Source: a bacterium (GTDB taxonomy: Bacteria > Spirochaetota > Spirochaetia > JABEVK01). Taken from it: a stretch of 46,280 bases of DNA. Under the pieces are notes generated by a model. That model had not been told where the DNA came from. It saw only the letters and a list, made by a program, of their open reading frames with translations, and ran no database searches. The first letter of the stretch is position 1. The number at the start of each line of letters is the position of its first letter. Location of the stretch: assembly GCA_021782055.1 (NCBI GenBank), contig JAJXVP010000004.1, forward strand, positions 1 to 46,280, read 5' to 3'. Position numbers and translations under genes: made by a program. Below, in pieces: positions 42,438 to 46,280 of the stretch.

Positions 42438-43253
42438 TTAGGAGTGAAGCTTAACACTTTTCCATGGCAGGTTAACCAGATCGCGGGGAGGTGAGTTCAA
42501 CGCTTGCCGGAGTGTTTGGTAGGCAGCCTGTCCGTCGGGTGCCACGATGACGGACCAATCCGGAGCTGAGACTGGTGGAACGAAAAGTCCAAAGCGAGCC
42601 GTGGTGGCGGGGAGTCGTGGTATCAAATCAGCGGATGAAGGCCCGAACAAAAGAAAAATTGCCGGGGTTTGTGCGGGAATATGCCCTAGTAGAGCTTCTG
42701 GGGCAGCTTGTTGTGGTAAAACTGTATAAAAGGTCAGGGGCGTATGCGGTAAAATCTTTGACCAGCTCGATAACAGTGCGACACGGTCATCTTCGGCGGA
42801 GGAAGCTCCTACGAGTGCAAGGGCGCTTGCAAGACGGTGCTTTTTCGACCAAAGGGCAGCGGTTTTTCCCAATAACGACCAGCCTTGAGTTGTCGACCAG
42901 GTAAGGCGGTTAGCTCCGGGAACGGTTGTCGCACCGGGAGGTGCTAGCCAAAACCAACGAGTGAGTGGGCTGAGTTTTTTCCAGGCGGTGATTTGACCTA
43001 CGGTAGGGCGAAAGGCGAGAACGATGGACTTCCAGTGTACACCTGGACGACTTACAAGCTCTTGGACGCTGTTTTCGATTTGGTTGGCAGACAGAGTTTC
43101 GACCGCAACCCCTTCCCAAAAGGGCTGGTCTTGCCAGCCCTGGGCTACAAAAGACGTTGCGGTCAATTGGGCAGGCGTGGCGAAGTAGCCGTTCTGGGGT
43201 GAACAGGAAACGAAGAGAAGAAGAATTCCCAGGGTTCCTAAAAAATGTCTCAC
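42438..43253 (-). CDS. Lipoprotein of unknown function
   Basis: A 271-residue lipoprotein with lipobox FVSC (Cys17). The mature part alternates short strands and helices (ALALVGASS, TPAIFLLFGPSS, FGLFVPPVS), which loosely recalls a periplasmic-binding-protein fold of the BMP type; no firm match. The start is GTG 43253; there is no ribosome site, and a TTGACG/TAGTCT promoter ends exactly 6 bases upstream, predicting a leaderless mRNA. It is followed after 72 bases by flaA, which has its own promoter. Confidence 0.7.
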   Translation of the reverse strand: MRHFLGTLGILLLFVSCSPQNGYFATPAQLTATSFVAQGWQDQPFWEGVAVETLSANQIENSVQELVSRPGVHWKSIVLAFRPTVGQITAWKKLSPLTRWFWLAPPGATTVPGANRLTWSTTQGWSLLGKTAALWSKKHRLASALALVGASSAEDDRVALLSSWSKILPHTPLTFYTVLPQQAAPEALLGHIPAQTPAIFLLFGPSSADLIPRLPATTARFGLFVPPVSAPDWSVIVAPDGQAAYQTLRQALNSPPRDLVNLPWKSVKLHS

Positions 43254-43259
43254 CCGTGC

Positions 43260-43288
43260 AGACTAGATTTCTTAGAAGAAATCGTCAA
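43260..43288 (-). promoter_or_regulatory. Candidate leaderless promoter for the lipoprotein gene
   Basis: On the minus strand TTGACG (43288-43283), a 17-base spacer, TAGTCT (43265-43260), then six bases and GTG. The -10 matches consensus at only three positions. Confidence 0.4.
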
Positions 43289-43305
43289 CCGCTGAGCCCT
43301 TTTTC

Positions 43306-43334
43306 TTGCTTTTCACCGGTCATCCCACTATTCT
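43306..43334 (+). promoter_or_regulatory. Candidate promoter for the YD-repeat-like lipoprotein gene
   Basis: TTGCTT (43306-43311), a 17-base spacer, TATTCT (43329-43334), then a GGAGG site before the ATG at 43360. The -35 is weak. Confidence 0.4.
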
Positions 43335-43359
43335 CGAAGCAATAGCATGGAGGTAAAGC

Positions 43360-44181
43360 ATGCGAATTTTTCCTGTGATCGCTCTGATGGCTCTGGCGTT
43401 GGCATCCTGCGCCACAGCACCACAAAACTCTCCCTCACAGGCGGCACCAGTGGCCGCTCCTACTACTTATAAGGAGGCTCTGCCAACTCTCGTGAAAAGC
43501 TTTTTTGCGAATGGCGATGTCGCAGGGTGGGTGCAAACCACCTACGATAGCCAGGGGCGAGTCACCTTGCGCGAAACCTACAACGGAACAGGGGCTTTGC
43601 TGGAACGTTCTACCGGCAGCGAAAAAGGAAACGCTTGGCGGTTGACAACGATTAATATGCAATCGGGCAATTTGGTCGATTATGAAGATCTTGTCTACGA
43701 CGCCCAAGGGCATGTGCTTTCCGAGACGTTTCTTAACGCGAAAGAGGTCCCTCAATCTGCCAGCGTGTACCAGTACAACAAGGATGGTCAACGAACAGAG
43801 TGGATCGCTAAGACGGGAGACTCGGGGATTCAAGCCAGAACCGAGTATCTTTTAGATCCCGAAGGGCACAACGTAAAAACCGAAGTCTATGACGGGGGCA
43901 ATAACCTTCTTGACGTGTTTGAATCTACCTATGATCCGCAAGGGGACATTCTGTCGACAAAAGGCACAGACTCCTCAGGAAATTTGATCGAGAAAACTCT
44001 CTATACCTGGGACAATGGGCGGTTGGTAAAAAAAGAAAGTTATGTGCCCTATTTAAGGACCTGGGACTATACCTACGAAGGAACCAATACCGAACCCTCG
44101 GCCATTACAATGTCGGTACGAGGAAATGTCACTGAAAAGCAAGTGCTGACCTATACCTGGATTACACGGACCAAGGGTTAA
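43360..44181 (+). CDS. Lipoprotein with YD/RHS-like repeats
   Basis: A 273-residue lipoprotein: lipobox LASC with Cys17, a short Ala/Pro-rich linker, then repeated beta units of the form Y-D-x-x-G (YDSQGRV, YDAQGHVL, YNKDGQR, YDPQGDIL). These resemble the YD repeats of RHS proteins or a MORN-like beta sheet. No toxin or protease domain is attached. ATG at 43360 with GGAGG upstream. The next gene starts 15 bases after the stop, suggesting an operon. Function unknown; surface or periplasmic display is inferred. Confidence 0.72.
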   Translation: MRIFPVIALMALALASCATAPQNSPSQAAPVAAPTTYKEALPTLVKSFFANGDVAGWVQTTYDSQGRVTLRETYNGTGALLERSTGSEKGNAWRLTTINMQSGNLVDYEDLVYDAQGHVLSETFLNAKEVPQSASVYQYNKDGQRTEWIAKTGDSGIQARTEYLLDPEGHNVKTEVYDGGNNLLDVFESTYDPQGDILSTKGTDSSGNLIEKTLYTWDNGRLVKKESYVPYLRTWDYTYEGTNTEPSAITMSVRGNVTEKQVLTYTWITRTKG

Positions 44182-44196
44182 TAAGGAAAAACCTGT

Positions 44197-45396
44197 ATGA
44201 AACTGAAACGCTACCTTATTGCCCTCCTGATGGCCACAGGCCTCATTCTGGGGGCTTTTGCTAACGAAAAAACCGCTGTTTGGGAACGCATCTACAAGAA
44301 TGCTATCAACGATGACATGCGTTACGCGGTGCTTTTAAATATTCAAGAACTTCATGATCCCAGCTTTTCTGATATGCTGACGCAGGCGTTGGCTGATCTG
44401 GTTTCGAGTAGGATAGAGTCTTCAGACCTGCAAAGGACAGAAAGTAAAGTGCGGTTGGCTAGCCTGCTCATCCAGGAACTGGGACAGCTGAATGCCGTAG
44501 CCGCCGCTGACAGTGTCTTTGCCGTCTTTCAAGAAACCGTCAACCACCCTTTTCTAAAGGCCGAAGCCGCCATGACCTTGGGTCAGCTTCATGCTGTACA
44601 GTATGAACCGTTTTTAGTGAGGGCGCTTAATGATAGCAATCTGGCACCGAACCCCAACAATTCAGAAGCGCAAGAAATTGTAGCTTTTGGCTTGGTTCAG
44701 GGCCTGGCACTCATGCATGATATTCGAAGCTACGAACCAGTGTTCTATGCGTCGATTGGCTGGTACAGTCCCGAGCGTAGGGTTAAACAAACGGCGGCCG
44801 CCCTCTTAAAGACCATTGTAGCTGACCCCACCGATGTTCTTATTAAAATAATCAACACTCAGACAAACTACAAAAAAATGTTGTATGCGCTGGATGCTGA
44901 AAATGACTCGTCGGCATCGCCCGAAGCAAAAAATAAAACCGCTTTAGTGGCAATGGCGCAGGGTATTAAGTTTATTCCCAACAACTTGCAAGAGTCCTTG
45001 CAGTTGGCCAATCTGCGGGGAAAAGCCTTGAGCATGCTCATTCAGTATCAGGATCACTCGGCTGATGCTGTCAAATTGTATCGCCAAGAATACCAAACGG
45101 CAAAGTCTGCTAATCAGCAAAGTGAAATTTTGACGATGATCCAAGCCCTGGGAATCAATGCCAGTCCCGCTGCTGCCGGATATTTGTCGGATTTGCTTGG
45201 ACATTTTAACGATATGTCAACAAATGGCTTAATGCTTAGTGACTTTGATTTGCTCCAACTCAAGACTGTCTTGTGGGCAATGCAAAAAGCACGCAACCCA
45301 TCGGTACGACCAGGTTTATTGCAAGCTCAGTTTTTGTATACGCCGGCTATCCAACGGGACGTTAAGGATGTTCTTGCGTCTTTACCAGCGAACTAA
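44197..45396 (+). CDS. Exported helical-repeat (HEAT-like) protein
   Basis: A 399-residue protein with a signal peptide (cleavage near AFAN, residue 23). The rest is all helical with HEAT/ARM-like repeats (SKVRLASLLIQELGQLNA, FLKAEAAMTLGQLHA, ERRVKQTAAALLKTI). No catalytic motif is visible; the likely role is a periplasmic scaffold. It follows the YD-repeat lipoprotein by 15 bases and is closed by a strong terminator at 45422-45456. Confidence 0.78.
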   Translation: MKLKRYLIALLMATGLILGAFANEKTAVWERIYKNAINDDMRYAVLLNIQELHDPSFSDMLTQALADLVSSRIESSDLQRTESKVRLASLLIQELGQLNAVAAADSVFAVFQETVNHPFLKAEAAMTLGQLHAVQYEPFLVRALNDSNLAPNPNNSEAQEIVAFGLVQGLALMHDIRSYEPVFYASIGWYSPERRVKQTAAALLKTIVADPTDVLIKIINTQTNYKKMLYALDAENDSSASPEAKNKTALVAMAQGIKFIPNNLQESLQLANLRGKALSMLIQYQDHSADAVKLYRQEYQTAKSANQQSEILTMIQALGINASPAAAGYLSDLLGHFNDMSTNGLMLSDFDLLQLKTVLWAMQKARNPSVRPGLLQAQFLYTPAIQRDVKDVLASLPAN

Positions 45397-45421
45397 CGTG
45401 GTCTTCTTAGCCTAGGTTTTT

Positions 45422-45456
45422 GCCGTTCACGAGACTTTCTCGTGAACGGCTTTTTT
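45422..45456 (+). terminator. Rho-independent terminator
   Basis: GCCGTTCACGAGA pairs with TCTCGTGAACGGC (13-bp stem, CTT loop), followed by TTTTTT. It works only for the plus strand; the opposite side has A, not T, after the stem. The minus-strand membrane gene ends right beside the T-run. Confidence 0.95.
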
Positions 45457-46104
45457 CTAGTGAGTTGCTTGTATTCGTAAGGGTGCGTAAAAGCGTTCCA
45501 GGTAGAACCAGGTTCCGGTCAAAGCGCCTGCGAGCAGAAGCCAGGCCGCCCAGGCCCAAGAGGTGTAAGAAAGCATCACGAGGAAAGGAATCGCGACGCC
45601 TAAACCGATAAAGGCACCTAGCCACAAAAGTGGTACCCTTTTTTGCAGGACCAACGAGAACCGCAAATAGAGGATTGGCCACCAGACTAACTGCAGGCAC
45701 CAGGTCATCGGAGAAAAGAATAGCTCCGGGGGGCCAAAAGCGGCAATTGTCGTCAGAAAGTCCGAAAGCCCCAAAAAGGTGAAGTACGACGCGACCCAGA
45801 GGGTAAGGCGTAACAAAACAAGACTTTGGTCGCCTTCTTGACGGTGGCGCCAAAAGTATGCCCCGAAAAGCAAAGCTGGTCCTAAAAAGCTATTATTGAA
45901 CCAGACACCCCAGAACATTCCCCAAAAATCTCCCGTGAAGATACCCCATTGCCGAAAGGGCATGGTGACCAAGACGGCACCCAAGCCCCAAAGGATACTC
46001 GACGAGTAAAACAAAAGCGGTTGGGGCGGCCGAACACCTTCCCAATAGCGAAAAACCAACAAAAAAGTGATTGTTGGAAGGCAAACAAGTAAGAAAAGGT
46101 TCAT
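45457..46104 (-). CDS. Multi-pass membrane protein of unknown function
   Basis: A 215-residue protein with about six hydrophobic segments, rich in Trp, Phe and Leu. No family motif is recognised. A single gene facing the terminator of the neighbouring operon; its ATG at 46104 has a weak CAGGATGCAGG stretch upstream. The gap of 136 bases to the next gene contains a promoter for that gene. Confidence 0.65.
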   Translation of the reverse strand: MNLFLLVCLPTITFLLVFRYWEGVRPPQPLLFYSSSILWGLGAVLVTMPFRQWGIFTGDFWGMFWGVWFNNSFLGPALLFGAYFWRHRQEGDQSLVLLRLTLWVASYFTFLGLSDFLTTIAAFGPPELFFSPMTWCLQLVWWPILYLRFSLVLQKRVPLLWLGAFIGLGVAIPFLVMLSYTSWAWAAWLLLAGALTGTWFYLERFYAPLRIQATH

Positions 46105-46170
46105 GCCTGCATCCTGACATGAGAGAATAAGCTTGGCAAGGTGGGAAACGGTGGTTTTGTCTTTCTGTTA

Positions 46171-46199
46171 TGGACAAAACCTTCGGGCTATGCTAGATT
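46171..46199 (+). promoter_or_regulatory. Sigma70-like promoter for the gene at the right edge
   Basis: TGGACA (46171-46176), a 17-base spacer, TAGATT (46194-46199). Predicted start near 46206, followed by a GGAGGG site and the ATG at 46241. Confidence 0.5.
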
Positions 46200-46240
46200 C
46201 ACTGACTGAATCCGTACAAACGAAACTTGCGTGGAGGGAT

Positions 46241-46280
46241 ATGTCGACAAAAGAGAAGGATTTTCGGATCAATGACAAGA
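46241..46280 (+). CDS. Start of a gene cut by the right window edge
   Basis: ATG at 46241 after GGAGGG, with 13 codons (MSTKEKDFRINDK) before the edge. A promoter upstream supports a real gene. Too little is visible to name it. Confidence 0.6.
   Translation, partial: MSTKEKDFRINDK

Noticed and set aside
1..46280. CRISPR array, insertion sequence, prophage or attachment site
   Set aside because: No regularly spaced repeats, transposase, integrase or terminal inverted repeats were seen on either strand.
46241..46280. PilZ-type identity of the truncated gene from the FRINDK string
   Set aside because: Thirteen residues are not enough to support a family.

Overview
The window is a dense, non-mobile stretch of a spirochaete chromosome. 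Two adjacent FlaA-type periplasmic-flagellar sheath genes (40695-42365), a P83/100-family secreted protein (17696-19279), a fused PyrB-PyrI aspartate carbamoyltransferase and a eukaryote-like IleRS point to a Treponema/Spirochaeta-like member of the Spirochaetales. Genus is inference; no rRNA is present. Base composition looks even throughout, and I see no insertion sequence, prophage, integrase or CRISPR array. Genes are packed with many 1-4 base stop/start overlaps, and no gene-free stretch exceeds about 210 bases.

Layout, left to right. 1-9.4 kb: 3' end of rpiA, a DUF3810 membrane protein, a convergent phosphohexomutase, then a rightward run of NFACT protein, unknown membrane protein, murD and a REC-DUF3369 regulator. 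9.4-14.8 kb: leftward ileS, lipoprotein, hisH and hisF; hisF is interrupted by an in-frame TAA. 14.9-20.9 kb: low-molecular-weight tyrosine phosphatase and a mechanosensitive channel, a leftward rsmE, then yhbY, the P83/100 protein and pyrBI. 20.9-30.0 kb: a leftward PBP1A gene, then a leftward seven-gene envelope operon (PHP phosphoesterase, MlaE, MlaF, MlaD, TPR lipoprotein, LysM-M23 peptidase, PEGA-like protein). 30.0-32.7 kb: two overlapping cyclic-nucleotide-binding-fold genes and an aldo/keto reductase. 32.7-37.4 kb: a TPR protein with a dead-looking peptidase region, a P-loop/Asp23-like fusion, and a FecCD-type ABC importer. 37.4-46.3 kb: tRNA-Leu(UAA), tatD, an OmpA-family protein, a cyclic-nucleotide-sensing histidine kinase, the flaA pair, unknown lipoproteins, a helical-repeat protein, a small membrane protein and the first codons of another gene.

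Taken together the window is mostly envelope biology: peptidoglycan precursor synthesis and polymerisation (MurD, PBP1A), wall hydrolysis (M23), lipid transport (Mla), OmpA and several lipoproteins, flagellar sheath, osmotic channel. Housekeeping genes (IleRS, RsmE, YhbY, NFACT, PyrBI, TatD) are interspersed. I do not see a clear undescribed defence or mobile system. The most notable signals are the in-frame stop in an otherwise intact hisF; three cyclic-nucleotide-fold proteins, one of which has lost the ligand-anchoring Glu; an MlaF ATPase with both the catalytic Glu and the switch His replaced; a P-loop/Asp23-like fusion; and several sigma70-like promoters so close to start codons that leaderless mRNAs are predicted.

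Protein identities rest on motif recognition by eye and family knowledge; no database search was run. Promoter calls are hexamer matches only.
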